64,000 bases of DNA, taken from assembly GCF_009664975.1 (NCBI RefSeq), contig NZ_WJXB01000003.1, positions 496,001 through 560,000 of the forward strand. Direction: 5' to 3'. The stretch comes from Paenibacillus monticola (lineage in GTDB: Bacteria; Bacillota; Bacilli; Paenibacillales; Paenibacillaceae). Of the stretch, positions 16,761-25,643 are shown one piece after another. A program made the position numbers and the translations under genes. Each line of letters begins with the position of its first letter. The first letter of the stretch is position 1. The notes beneath the pieces were generated by a model that was given only the letters and a program-made list of their open reading frames with translations, was not told where the DNA came from and made no database searches.

Positions 16761-17157
16761 AAAGGGGCTGTCTCAAAAGTAGATATTTTTGAAGAATGAG
16801 GTAGATTTTTGTACTTCAAAGCCTTGAAAGCAAAAAAACGAGCCAGTCTCCGGTTATGGAGACTGGCTCGTTTTCGTTTTTGATTCGTAGTGGCCTGCTT
16901 TAGCAGGTTATGGGCAAGCGAAAGCCACCCGACTTCTAGCGTCACTTTTGACAACCCTCGAAGCAGGAAACGCCGGTATCCCCGGTTGTTCTTCACTTGC
17001 CCAAACCGCTAAGGGGAATTCAAAAAATCTGGACACAACAGCGATTGGAGCAACGGTTCGTTCGCGGAGCGTCCTCACAAGCACAACCGTTTATCCTACT
17101 CCAAAAACATGGGGTGTCCCAAGCAGCCATTTCATGGCTTCTGAGACAGCCCCTTCT
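16761..17157 (-). mobile_element. Deletion derivative of an IS1182-family element
   Basis: Terminal inverted repeats are AAGGGGCTGTCTCA at 16761-16774 and TGAGACAGCCCCTT at 17142-17156. Inside, the minus strand encodes only the last part of an IS1182-type transposase: FGQVKNNRGYRRFLLRG then LAHNLL (about plus 16900-17010), preceded by an in-frame stop. A strong hairpin (GAGCCAGTCTCC / GGAGACTGGCTC, 16832-16873) lies beyond the transposase end. The bulk of the transposase gene has been lost while both ends remain, so it could be mobilised only in trans. No clear target duplication was seen. Confidence 0.8.
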
Positions 17158-17181
17158 TTATGTTCCCTGACTCTGTTCATG

Positions 17182-17586
17182 TTACCCCCGCAAGGAACGG
17201 ACTACAAATAAATGTGTCCCCTTCAGCAGATTCTGACCATCCTGAAGGGTAACCGTCCCTTTCGTATGCGACACAATTGTGGTATCAAAGGCAAGCAATA
17301 GATCGTCCTTCCAGACGCTTACCGCTGATTTGAAATATACTGCATTATCGAATTGCTGCCGTTCTCTCATGATGTATCCAATGGAATGTAGTACTGGGGG
17401 CAGTGCTCTCTCCCTGGGCGCCAATGCCTTGATGAACACAATGTCACGAAAAGGAACAGCAATTTCCTGATGGCCGATGACCGCAATTCTGGTCGAAGAG
17501 TCCCATTTACGCAGTACGCCCTTCATGATCGTGTAGGGCCTTACACCGCAGTACATTATGACCGGTTTGCCCACCCAATGCCTCAT
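17182..17586 (-). CDS. Hypothetical protein, 134 aa
   Basis: A beta-rich soluble protein I do not recognise. The segment PVIMYCGVRPYTIMKGVLRKWDSSTRIAVI reads like a small barrel, and the C-terminus (VTLQDGQNLLKGTHLFVVRSLRG) is similar in style. The ATG at 17586 has GGTGGAG upstream; the TTG at 17613 is less likely. It follows ung by 33 bases on the same strand and may be the last gene of an rnh-ung transcript. It abuts the IS1182 remnant but its frame is intact. Confidence 0.65.
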   Translation of the reverse strand: MRHWVGKPVIMYCGVRPYTIMKGVLRKWDSSTRIAVIGHQEIAVPFRDIVFIKALAPRERALPPVLHSIGYIMRERQQFDNAVYFKSAVSVWKDDLLLAFDTTIVSHTKGTVTLQDGQNLLKGTHLFVVRSLRG

Positions 17587-17619
17587 TAGCTCCACCCCCT
17601 TCGCTGTGTACAAGCTTTC

Positions 17620-18318
17620 CTAATCGTTCGGTATCGTCCAATTTACATCCTTCAGACCACGAGATTCCAAAAATTGATTGGCCTTGGAGAACGGCCGACT
17701 GCCCAAGAATCCACGGTGTGCTGAAAGGGGGCTTGGATGCGGAGACTGAATGACTTGATGCCTGCTACTATCTATGTAGGCCCCTTTTTTCTGCGCATAG
17801 CTTCCCCATAATATAAAAACTAACGGTACGGTACGTTCATTCAGCTTTCCCATAATGGCGTCTGTAAATGTCTCCCACCCCAGTCCTTTATGCGAATTAG
17901 GTAAACCTTCCCGAACGGTCAGCACCGCATTGAGCAGCAGAACACCTTGCTCTGCCCAATGAAGCAGCGAACCATGGTTCGGAACCGGCACACCGATATC
18001 CTCCTTAAGCTCCGTATAAATATTGCGCAAAGATGGAGGAATACGTACACCCGGCTTCACCGAGAAGCTCAAGCCCTGAGCCTGCTCCGCACCATGATAA
18101 GGGTCTTGGCCTAAAATAATGACTCTTGTCTCGCTATACGGCGTCAGCTTGAGAGCTGTAAAGAGTAAATCCTTAGGCGGATACACCGTATGTTCCTTGT
18201 ACTCCCTTGTTAAGGCTAGGCGTAGCTCTTGAAAATACGGTTTTTGCATTTCATCAAACAATACCTCGTCCCAATCATTGCCGAATATCGCCGTGCTTGC
18301 TTGCTTATTTGCGTCCAT
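17620..18318 (-). CDS. ung: Uracil-DNA glycosylase
   Basis: A 232-residue family-1 enzyme that removes uracil from DNA to start base excision repair. All signature motifs are present: the water-activating GQDPYHG (about residues 71-77), the VLLLNAVLTVR segment (about 125-135) and the DNA-intercalating loop HPSPLSAHRGFLG (about 193-205). Length is normal for the family. Its start overlaps the end of the upstream RNase H gene by 14 bases, which suggests translational coupling of the two DNA-maintenance genes. Confidence 0.97.
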   Translation of the reverse strand: MDANKQASTAIFGNDWDEVLFDEMQKPYFQELRLALTREYKEHTVYPPKDLLFTALKLTPYSETRVIILGQDPYHGAEQAQGLSFSVKPGVRIPPSLRNIYTELKEDIGVPVPNHGSLLHWAEQGVLLLNAVLTVREGLPNSHKGLGWETFTDAIMGKLNERTVPLVFILWGSYAQKKGAYIDSSRHQVIQSPHPSPLSAHRGFLGSRPFSKANQFLESRGLKDVNWTIPND

Positions 18319-18967
18319 AATCTGCTTTGATCTCTCCCCACACTTTTGTCTGCCATTTCAACAGCTTATTGTCGTAGGTATTATTCTGCAGCCAGCTTAC
18401 CGCCCGGTCGATCAGCAGCCAGATTTCTGCAGTCGAAGCATCCCGCGCCAAGGTTGTAGCCACTTGTTTCTGCTTCACCCATTTCATCGCATTCACGGAA
18501 TCACTGTACACTGTTTTACTGCTGCCCTCTTTCTTCAGAAGCGCCAAAGCATGCACAATAGCCAGAAATTCACCAAGATTATTTGTACCTTTACTAATTG
18601 GACCACAAGAGAAAATAAGCTCTCCAGTCTTAGTATCTACACCCTTATATTCAACCGGACCTGGATTGCCCCGCGTGCCTACATCTACAGAAATGCTGTC
18701 ATAATCGATCTCTGCTGAAGTTTCTACAGCCGCGCTCCGCTTAAACGAACTGCCCACGGTAGACTTGGCTGCACCTGAACCTGCGGTACCTGTGCCCCAA
18801 TTGCCTTTCCAGCCTGCCTTATAGGCCGTTTCCGCTGCCGTTTTAGATTCATAAGATTTATATTTAGCCCCGGTATAATGATCCGTCTGTGCCTGGCAGT
18901 CAGCCCAAGTACTGTAAACTCCCGGTTGTTTACCTTCCCATACTACATAATATTTCTGCTTAGCCAT
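18305..18967 (-). CDS. Ribonuclease H with N-terminal viroplasmin domain
   Basis: A 220-residue RNase HI-type enzyme that cuts RNA in RNA-DNA hybrids. The first 50 residues (KYYVVWEGKQPGVYSTW...AYKAGW) form a caulimovirus viroplasmin-like domain that binds hybrids in eukaryotic RNase H1. The catalytic domain follows a Gly/Ala/Ser linker: SVDVGTRGNPGP (Asp, about residue 80), the Glu in NNLGEFLAIVHAL, and the Asp in TVYSDSVNAM. AGGAGC precedes the ATG at 18967; the earlier in-frame ATG at 19015 has no better site. It overlaps ung by 14 bases. Confidence 0.92.
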   Translation of the reverse strand: MAKQKYYVVWEGKQPGVYSTWADCQAQTDHYTGAKYKSYESKTAAETAYKAGWKGNWGTGTAGSGAAKSTVGSSFKRSAAVETSAEIDYDSISVDVGTRGNPGPVEYKGVDTKTGELIFSCGPISKGTNNLGEFLAIVHALALLKKEGSSKTVYSDSVNAMKWVKQKQVATTLARDASTAEIWLLIDRAVSWLQNNTYDNKLLKWQTKVWGEIKADYGRK

Positions 18968-19085
18968 AAATACAGCTCCTTTTCTACCCCAGCTCAAAGG
19001 ATTATTGTAATCCAAACGGCGCTATTATTGAAGAAGAATTTCACCGGATAATTACTACCTTCAGGATGCATACTATTTATAGACT

Positions 19086-19661
19086 TCAATCTAAAATGGC
19101 AAGTGTGGTGTCAATGATACCGTCCAGCTTCTGCAGATCCGATGTTGTCTTGACCATTACACGCAAGCCCACCAGTGCATTATGCAGATAAAAGGAAAGA
19201 ACGAGTGGCGAATACTGTCCAGAAATTTCTCCATTCTCTTGACCATGCTGCACTAGTTGCTCCAAGAGTCGCTCATTACTCATAAAGCTCTGATTGACCT
19301 TAGCCACCGCAATGGGATCATGATTGGATAACTCAACCGCCGTATTCACAAACAGGCAGCCTTTAGGCTCTGCATCATCCTTGTGAACAGTTGTTTCGAA
19401 CAACAGCCGAATGGCTCCTTTGGCGGAGGGTAGTCCTTGAACCCGCTCTTCCATTTTCGCTGAGATGATTTCGGTATAACGTTCCATTACTTTCATATAT
19501 AAAGTGTGTTTGTCTCCGAAGGTATCGTACATGCTTCTCTTATGAATACCCATACCGGATACCAGATCCTGCATAGATGTTTTCTCATAGCCTTGCTGCC
19601 AAAATATCGTCATCGCTTTACCGAGAACGGTATCTATATCAAACTCTTTACTTCGAGCCAT
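19086..19661 (-). CDS. TetR-family transcriptional regulator
   Basis: A 191-residue repressor-type protein. The N-terminal helix-turn-helix is visible as MTIFWQQGYEKTSMQDLVSGMGIHKRSMYDTFGDKHTLYMKV (about residues 15-56). The C-terminal ligand domain contains GCLFVNTAVELSNHDP, typical of the AcrR/YxaF-like subgroup. AGGAG lies ten bases before the ATG at 19661; ATG 19670 would sit too close. A palindromic site at 19700-19713 lies between this gene and the divergent lipoprotein gene, so it could repress itself and the lipoprotein. Confidence 0.88.
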   Translation of the reverse strand: MARSKEFDIDTVLGKAMTIFWQQGYEKTSMQDLVSGMGIHKRSMYDTFGDKHTLYMKVMERYTEIISAKMEERVQGLPSAKGAIRLLFETTVHKDDAEPKGCLFVNTAVELSNHDPIAVAKVNQSFMSNERLLEQLVQHGQENGEISGQYSPLVLSFYLHNALVGLRVMVKTTSDLQKLDGIIDTTLAILD

Positions 19662-19699
19662 TATGATCATGCTCCTTTCCAGTCCTATTTTAACATTTA

Positions 19700-19713
19700 T
19701 AGAACGATCGGTA
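19700..19713. promoter_or_regulatory. Candidate TetR operator
   Basis: TAGAACGATCGGTA, with a perfect CGATCG centre and near-symmetric flanks, about 40 bases upstream of the TetR gene. TetR-family proteins commonly bind ACCGATCGTTCTA-like dyads. Assigned by position and form. Confidence 0.5.
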
Positions 19714-19813
19714 AATAAAATTGAGCTACTATGAAATAAATCACTTTTATTCTGCACTAATCATTCTATATTAATTTTAAAGAATATTACTACAACTTAA
19801 GGAGGACATATCA

Positions 19814-20386
19814 ATGAAAAAGCTGGCAGCTTTAGCAGCAGTATTCATGCTTGTGATGTTGATTGGGTGTGGTAACAATAATAATAATGGGGCAGCAGCA
19901 AATCAAAACGGAGCAAATGCAAATACAGACTCCAATGCCAACGGCAATGCAGACCAGCCTACGGACGCAGTGACATCAGCATCCGTAGTTGATAATGAGG
20001 CAAACTTCAAAAAAGCAATCAGTAAAGAAGGTACCTGGATTATAGCCACTCTAAAGGATTTAACTTTCAGCGAGGACCTTGTTCTAGATGGACAATTTAC
20101 GAACAAGGATGAACCGGCCCGGAAGATTGCGCTATATTCACAGGATGCGGACCACAATATTACAGCTTCTTTCACACTCACTGCTCCGAAGATTACCATT
20201 AAAAGCGAGAATGCCCGTATTCAAGGTGGTACCTTTGTCGGAGATGTTTATGTAGAAGCCAAGGGATTTCAGGTAGTCAATGCAACTATTCAAGGGAATG
20301 TATATTTCGCTAGCGATGAATTCCAATCCACGTATAGCGCTGCGGATCAAGGGAAGGTTACGGGAGTTACGGAAGTTCAGAAATAA
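19814..20386 (+). CDS. Lipoprotein with low-complexity linker and beta-rich domain
   Basis: A 190-residue secreted lipoprotein. The signal ends in LIGC (Cys about residue 19), then a low-complexity Asn/Ala/Gly linker (about 20-55). The rest is a beta-rich domain with short repeating strands (FVGDVYVEAKGFQVVNATIQGNVYF) that look like a small beta-helix. AAGGAGG precedes the ATG. It is divergent from the TetR gene and ends at a strong terminator. Function unknown; an envelope-associated role is inferred from the anchor. Confidence 0.85.
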   Translation: MKKLAALAAVFMLVMLIGCGNNNNNGAAANQNGANANTDSNANGNADQPTDAVTSASVVDNEANFKKAISKEGTWIIATLKDLTFSEDLVLDGQFTNKDEPARKIALYSQDADHNITASFTLTAPKITIKSENARIQGGTFVGDVYVEAKGFQVVNATIQGNVYFASDEFQSTYSAADQGKVTGVTEVQK

Positions 20387-20395
20387 ATCAAGCTT

Positions 20396-20441
20396 CAAAA
20401 AAGGTGTTCTGAGGTCGATAAGACGAAAGGACACCTTTTTT
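20396..20441 (+). terminator. Terminator after the beta-rich lipoprotein gene
   Basis: Arms AAAAAAGGTGT and ACACCTTTTTT with a T-run on the plus strand, ten bases after the stop codon. Confidence 0.85.
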
Positions 20442-20470
20442 ACTGTGTAGTATAGAAAAGAGGCACAAGA

Positions 20471-21826
20471 ATGAACTCTCGCAAAACTTTTTTTATAGGA
20501 TTGATTTTATTATTCATCATTACAGGCTGCAACAGCAAGCAAACTCAGAAAACACCGGAATTCCGAATCCAAACCGGACATGATCTAACCATATTCACTA
20601 CAACGGATACCCACTATTTATCCAAAAATCTGACCGATCGCGGACCTGCCTTCCAGAAATTCCTCGCTGCCGGTGATGGTAAGCAACTGGGGTATAGTGA
20701 TGAGATGATTAGTGCCTTCGCCAACGATATCCAAATTCAACATCCGGATGTTGCCATTATTAGTGGAGATCTAACGAATAACGGAGAGAAGCAGAGTCAT
20801 CAGGATCTGGCAAAACAACTAGAGGCCATAGAGAGCAGCGCCGGAACCCGTGTATACGTCATTCCCGGCAATCACGATCTGCTTAATCCGTGGGCCAGAA
20901 AGTTCAAGGGTGATCACCAATACACCACAGAGTCCGTAGACGTTAAACAGTTTCGCAATATTTATAGCTCTTTTGGCTATGACGAGGCGTTATCCCAAGA
21001 TAAGGACTCTTTAAGCTATTTGGTAGCCCCTTCTGATGATCTATGGCTGCTTATGCTGGATACGAGCCAGTATCTCCATAACCCCGAGCTTGGATATCCG
21101 CAGTTGGATGGACGGCTAACCTCTTCAACCCTGAAATGGATTGACGAATGTGGCGCACTCGCTGCGAAGAGTGGGGCGCAGATTGTGGCCGTCATGCATC
21201 ATAGTCTGCTGGATCATAGCAAGCTCATTCAAGAAGGCTTCACGATTAATGATAATCAGAAGGTGATAGATGCTCTGCTGCGCAACGGGATTACTACAGC
21301 TTTTAGCGGACATATACATATTCAGGATATCAGCTATTATCAGCAGAAGAACTCGAAACAAATATATGATATAGCCAATAGTGCATTGTCTGTATATCCT
21401 CATCAATTTGGCATCCTGAAATATTCCGCTGCCAATCGAACGATGGATTATAGCACCTCTCCGCTGAACATGGAATTATGGGCGAAGACAAACGGCCTCA
21501 AAGACCCGAATCTGCTTCATTTCAACACATATAGTGAACAGAGCTTTGGCGATCTATCCTACAACAGAACCTATAAGCGTTTAACCGAGAACATCGCCTA
21601 CGACAATTATACGGATCATGAACTGCAAGCCATGGCAGACACTGTAAGTCGACTTAATGAGAACTATTTTGCCGGAACAGCGAACACGGACAATGCGGCT
21701 GTCCTCTCATCTAACGGCTATCAACTGTGGATGGAAGCTCCTTCAGACGGTCTCAAAAGCTATGTGCTGCGGATGACTGAGCTGGAAGCAAAGGATAACC
21801 ATCAGTTGCATATGCAGCTGCCTTAA
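20471..21826 (+). CDS. Lipoprotein metallophosphoesterase
   Basis: A 451-residue calcineurin-like phosphoesterase anchored outside the membrane by a lipobox (IITGC, Cys about residue 20). The metal-binding motifs are all present in order: TTDTHY (about residues 43-48), ISGDLTNNGE (about 96-105), PGNHD (about 132-136), VMHHSLLDH (about 241-249) and SGHIHIQD (about 280-287). Members hydrolyse phosphomonoesters, phosphodiesters or cyclic nucleotides; the substrate is not indicated. No strong ribosome site is seen (AAAGAGGC before ATG). A terminator shared with the convergent gene follows. Confidence 0.9.
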   Translation: MNSRKTFFIGLILLFIITGCNSKQTQKTPEFRIQTGHDLTIFTTTDTHYLSKNLTDRGPAFQKFLAAGDGKQLGYSDEMISAFANDIQIQHPDVAIISGDLTNNGEKQSHQDLAKQLEAIESSAGTRVYVIPGNHDLLNPWARKFKGDHQYTTESVDVKQFRNIYSSFGYDEALSQDKDSLSYLVAPSDDLWLLMLDTSQYLHNPELGYPQLDGRLTSSTLKWIDECGALAAKSGAQIVAVMHHSLLDHSKLIQEGFTINDNQKVIDALLRNGITTAFSGHIHIQDISYYQQKNSKQIYDIANSALSVYPHQFGILKYSAANRTMDYSTSPLNMELWAKTNGLKDPNLLHFNTYSEQSFGDLSYNRTYKRLTENIAYDNYTDHELQAMADTVSRLNENYFAGTANTDNAAVLSSNGYQLWMEAPSDGLKSYVLRMTELEAKDNHQLHMQLP

Positions 21827-21863
21827 CTTCAATCATATCCGCCAGCCGTTACCGCGCGCAACA

Positions 21864-21915
21864 AAAAGCTCCTCTTCAAACCCTGTGAGTTCACAAGGCA
21901 GAAAGAGGAGCTTTT
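21864..21915. terminator. Bidirectional terminator
   Basis: Perfect 13-bp arms AAAAGCTCCTCTT and AAGAGGAGCTTTT between convergent genes, with A and T flanks usable in both directions. Confidence 0.9.
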
Positions 21916-21934
21916 GCTGCATCAGCATTAATAC

Positions 21935-23035
21935 TTATTCTAGCTTCAATACTACTGAAGCAAACTCGCGCCCGTTGACCAATAACGCAATTCGATGCTC
22001 CCCTGGATAATGTCGGCGAGTCGTCAGATCCGCCCAACGATGTGTCCGCCCAGCGCTTAGACTTGCACCACCGGGCACGGTTTTATCCGATAATAGGAAC
22101 GACTTACGCGAGGTACGCCCACTGGCTTTCACGAAATCAATCCCATATTCGACACGGATGCGCACTGGATTGCCTTCGTGGATACGCAAAGCGTATTTCA
22201 GCTCGCAGCTCTCGCCAATTGAAAGTACGGACGGCTCTACTGTGAAGGAAGCGCTCGTGATCAGCGGTGTTTCGTCCGCCTGCTCCGCATAACCGAATAA
22301 CGCCATCACCTCGGGATCGGTTTTACGAATCAAGGATCGGCAGCCATGCCGCACAATCCAGTCTGTATTTGCATTCACACCCTTCCAGCGGCGGGCAATG
22401 TCCAAGACAACCCCTGGATGATCCTTCGCAATATCATTCAGGTTGTTGGCGACGCTCTTGCGTACATAAAGCGACGGGTCAGCTTTCAGTTGCTCCAGCA
22501 CAGGCAATACCGGAGTTGGGTCTTGCTTAAACATTGGAAGCGCCTGCCCCCACGGTAGCCGGGGACGGCTGCCCTCGCTCGCCAGCCGCCGTACATGCTC
22601 ACTCGGATGTGTGGACCAGATTCCCATTTGGCGCATCATCCGCTCCGGTTCGCGCAGCAGAAACGGCCTCACGGCAAATTCAGCTGATGACTTCGTAGTG
22701 AACAGCTCGAACGCCTGCATGGACAGCTCCCAGTGTTCCTCTCCTTGACCATACACCTCTACAAAATCAGGAAAGAACAGATACGGGAAGCCCACACAGT
22801 CAGCTGCAATCTCCATCATGATCTCCATTGCCGCCTCGTACTGAGGTGGCAGATAACTTCCCAAGGACTCGGTGATCCGCCGCATTCTTTGCTTCAGCTC
22901 AAGCTTTTCCCAAGTTTCGTCTATTGCCAAGGCGATAAACCCATTGATATCGAACACGCTGTACACGGCGTTAACCTTCTCACCAAAACCGCGTAGAAAT
23001 CCCTCATTGTACATCGCTTTTAAAGGCTCCGCCAT
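21935..23035 (-). CDS. HEAT-repeat DNA alkylation repair protein (AlkD-like)
   Basis: A 366-residue helical-repeat protein of the DNA alkylation repair family (COG4335 type). Repeats are seen around SMQAFELFTTKSSAEFAVRPFLLREPERMMRQMGIWSTHPSEHVRRLASEG (about residues 105-156) and LKADPSLYVRKSVANNLNDIAKDHP (about 185-209). The last third (about 270-366) is beta-rich and seems to be an added domain. AlkD relatives excise alkylated bases without flipping them; whether this one is a glycosylase or a non-catalytic relative cannot be told. AGGAGGAG precedes the ATG. It lies 38 bases after the SDR gene and is likely co-transcribed. Confidence 0.85.
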   Translation of the reverse strand: MAEPLKAMYNEGFLRGFGEKVNAVYSVFDINGFIALAIDETWEKLELKQRMRRITESLGSYLPPQYEAAMEIMMEIAADCVGFPYLFFPDFVEVYGQGEEHWELSMQAFELFTTKSSAEFAVRPFLLREPERMMRQMGIWSTHPSEHVRRLASEGSRPRLPWGQALPMFKQDPTPVLPVLEQLKADPSLYVRKSVANNLNDIAKDHPGVVLDIARRWKGVNANTDWIVRHGCRSLIRKTDPEVMALFGYAEQADETPLITSASFTVEPSVLSIGESCELKYALRIHEGNPVRIRVEYGIDFVKASGRTSRKSFLLSDKTVPGGASLSAGRTHRWADLTTRRHYPGEHRIALLVNGREFASVVLKLE

Positions 23036-23073
23036 GATCTGCTCCTCCTGCTGACTTGTGCAGCTATCAACGT

Positions 23074-23877
23074 TTATGTTGTCGGAATTGTTCCTCCGTC
23101 GATGACGTATTCACTTCCGATGATGGATGCTGCGCGATCAGACGCCAAGAAGGCAACCAGCTCAGCAACTTCTTCCGGTCGGCCGGGACGGCCCAGCGGG
23201 ATACCACCAAGCGAATCCATCAGTGTCTGACGGGCAGCAGCATTATCCGTACCTGCGCTCTCCGCCAGCCGTTCAATCAACCGCTCCGCAGCGGTTGTCT
23301 CGATGAAGCCCGGTGCAACCGTATTGACCCGCACACCTAGTGGCGCAACTTGATTCGCCAGCCCCTTACTATAGGTGGTTAGCGCAGCCTTCGCCGCTGC
23401 ATAGGCCAAAGTACTGTCATATAGCGGTTGACGACGCTGGATTGAGGTGATGTGAATGATTACACCTGCGCCTTGCTCCAGCATGGAGGGCAGCAATCCG
23501 CGATCCAGACGAACAGCGGCGAACAAGTTCGCATTAAAGTCATGCTGCCAGTTCTCTTCACTGAGGGCAAGGACTCCCCCTGCTGGCGCGGACGAACCGC
23601 CAACGTTATTGATTAATATATCTAAACCGCCGTAACGGCTTAACACCTCTCCAACTACTTTTTCCACACCTTCCGGAGTGCTAATATCTGCCTGGATGAA
23701 CAACTCAGCAGCTTGTCCCTCCACAGGTAAGGAACGTGCGGTAGTAATCACCGTTGCTCCGGAACGGACAAACTTTTTGACAATAGCCTCTCCCATGCCC
23801 TTTGTTCCACCTGTAACCAAAATACGCTTGCCTTTAAATTCGTTCGTTTCGAACGGAGTTTCAACTGAAACATTCAT
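23074..23877 (-). CDS. Short-chain dehydrogenase/reductase (SDR)
   Basis: A 267-residue classical SDR using NAD(P)H. The cofactor motif [11 protein letters not shown] (about residues 20-30), the structural NNVG (about 88-91), the catalytic Ser in HITSIQ, and [16 protein letters not shown] with the YxxxK pair (about 154-158) are all seen. The C-terminus [10 protein letters not shown] is typical. AGGAGG lies eight bases before the ATG at 23877. It is followed by the AlkD-like gene. The substrate is unknown. Confidence 0.92.
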   Translation of the reverse strand: MNVSVETPFETNEFKGKRILVTGGTKGMGEAIVKKFVRSGATVITTARSLPVEGQAAELFIQADISTPEGVEKVVGEVLSRYGGLDILINNVGGSSAPAGGVLALSEENWQHDFNANLFAAVRLDRGLLPSMLEQGAGVIIHITSIQRRQPLYDSTLAYAAAKAALTTYSKGLANQVAPLGVRVNTVAPGFIETTAAERLIERLAESAGTDNAAARQTLMDSLGGIPLGRPGRPEEVAELVAFLASDRAASIIGSEYVIDGGTIPTT

Positions 23878-24006
23878 CACTTATTCCTCCTAATTGATAC
23901 TGAGATCTATCAAAAGAGTAGCATAGTGAACTAGACAGCTTTATGTCATATTGTTGTATTTAAACTTTCCTATGTAGCCAGATTTCATTCGATACACCCT
24001 TACTGC

Positions 24007-24651
24007 TTATAACTTCTCAACCTGCCCGGTCTTCAAATCAACAATCCAGCTCCTTGGATCGTTCCGTGAAATATAGACTGGCTTTCCGCTTGCATCAATA
24101 CAATAGGATATTGGAATCGAAATCCCACAATTTCTATAAGACCCATCCGCATGACTTGTCCCGATAATCATCGTTTTGAACTTCATAGCAATCTTCGTGG
24201 CTGTATCGATCCATTCTGCGAACTGCTCTTCACTGAACATTCCCACACCTATCGGATGTGCAATAAAATCCAGTTGGTTGGCTTGTCCTTCCAGCCCCAC
24301 CAATCCCTGCAAAATTTCTACGCACAACAAGTAACCAATCTGGAGATCATCCGCTTCCGCAACAGACGGGCTGTACAACAGTCCACCCATAGGCGATTTA
24401 GCACGCTCTAATATGATTGTGCCGGAGGGATGAATCATTAGTGCTCTGTCTTTCTGGTGGCGGTCCCTATATCCGGTTATCACCAGTTTCTTATACTGTT
24501 TGGCAATATCACATAGGATAGCAACAGCATTTTCATCTGCAACATACCCTTCCGGATACAACACAGCGTCAAATAATTCCTGCTGCTGCAGTTCTTCCAA
24601 CAACTGCTCCAGACCTGTTTCATGCTTAGGTTGAGCTACAAGTAAACGCAT
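24007..24651 (-). CDS. Divergent nitrilase-superfamily (carbon-nitrogen hydrolase) protein
   Basis: A 214-residue protein with a plausible nitrilase catalytic triad: Glu in LYPEGYV (about residue 32), Lys in ERAKSP (about 82) and Cys in IGYLLCVEIL (about 107). It is shorter than the usual 260-300 residues and its motifs are loose, so the identification is moderate. If active, it would hydrolyse an amide or nitrile. The ATG at 24651 has GGAGGG upstream. It follows the 176-aa gene by 32 bases and the two probably form one transcript. No signal peptide. Confidence 0.6.
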   Translation of the reverse strand: MRLLVAQPKHETGLEQLLEELQQQELFDAVLYPEGYVADENAVAILCDIAKQYKKLVITGYRDRHQKDRALMIHPSGTIILERAKSPMGGLLYSPSVAEADDLQIGYLLCVEILQGLVGLEGQANQLDFIAHPIGVGMFSEEQFAEWIDTATKIAMKFKTMIIGTSHADGSYRNCGISIPISYCIDASGKPVYISRNDPRSWIVDLKTGQVEKL

Positions 24652-24683
24652 AGAATCCCTCCAATTCGATCTACAAAACAGCT

Positions 24684-25214
24684 TCAATTAATAAGTTCCT
24701 TCACCTCTTCGATACTTCGTTTAGCTCTATGATTCAAGGACCGCTTATCCTTGACCTGAAGCTGCTCCAGCTCGTGACCGGGATCGATAATCAAAGGCTG
24801 TGAGATCACATCCTCAAGAATCTGCACCACAACTCGGCAGGCACTAAACAGCAGTTCCTTGGAGATTACTTTTTTATGGGAGCGGATGATCTCTACCAGC
24901 TTTTCTGCAAATATCAATCTAACGATGCTGTCAGCACTCATCATATTGCGTGAAGCAAATGAAGTCGCTTTATCTACAATCAGGCTGTCCTGATAATTTC
25001 TCGATAGAGTCTCCAAAGAAGCGATCGCATCCCAATCCTGTATGGACAACTGCTTCGCAAGCTCCACGACCACATCATTAAGCCATTCGATTTCGGTTTC
25101 TCTCATTATCTCGAATTCCTTATATTCCTCCAGAACACCTTCCCGGTGCATATTAAAAGAACTTCCTAAGAAGCGCGTATACAATTCCTTCGCTCTTTGT
25201 GTTGAATCTTCCAT
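24684..25214 (-). CDS. Hypothetical helical protein, 176 aa
   Basis: An almost entirely helical, charged soluble protein. No catalytic motif, membrane helix or DNA-binding motif is evident. It lies just upstream of the nitrilase-like gene on the same strand, and the pair has no other near partner. A GGTGG stretch precedes the ATG. I do not recognise the family. Confidence 0.6.
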   Translation of the reverse strand: MEDSTQRAKELYTRFLGSSFNMHREGVLEEYKEFEIMRETEIEWLNDVVVELAKQLSIQDWDAIASLETLSRNYQDSLIVDKATSFASRNMMSADSIVRLIFAEKLVEIIRSHKKVISKELLFSACRVVVQILEDVISQPLIIDPGHELEQLQVKDKRSLNHRAKRSIEEVKELIN

Positions 25215-25643
25215 GTACCTACCACCTTGTCCTTCTCATTATCCATATCGTGCTGCAACACTCAAATCATATCCATTCATCCGTAACTTTTCAACCTCTA
25301 CACTTGTGAACGAACTTATGAGTAATCAGCAGATAATACAAGGTCTGACTGCACTTTGTACAGTAGAATTAAGAGATCAAGCCTTCATAAACCAATCTAG
25401 TGTACTTTGTGCAACGAAAATCCACATATTGCCGCTTTGTCCAGCTACATCAGGGCCTATCTCTACCAATTTCAAGCTGATTAGTTCAAAGATTCAACAA
25501 GAATCTTAATTTTATTTTCTAATTCATCTATGCGACTACTGACATTCCGTTGTCAGTAGTGTTTTTGTATAATCTAGGTATCAGAAAGCAAAAAAAGATA
25601 TTAACTGAACTTTGCTTAAAGAGATTACTGAGGAGAACTTACT
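25215..25643. other. Intergenic stretch with a plus-strand terminator
   Basis: No supported gene. It contains a perfect terminator (ACTACTGACA / TGTCAGTAGT, 25535-25560, then GTTTTTG). Several short frames span 25260-25510 but none has a start with a ribosome site or a recognisable motif. The terminator suggests that a now-lost plus-strand gene once ended here. A possible GAGGAG site before the sfsA ATG is at 25630-25635. Confidence 0.5.

Noticed and set aside
25260..25510. Possible protein or transposase relic upstream of sfsA
   Set aside because: Short frames on both strands show no motif I can name; only the terminator at 25535-25560 is solid.
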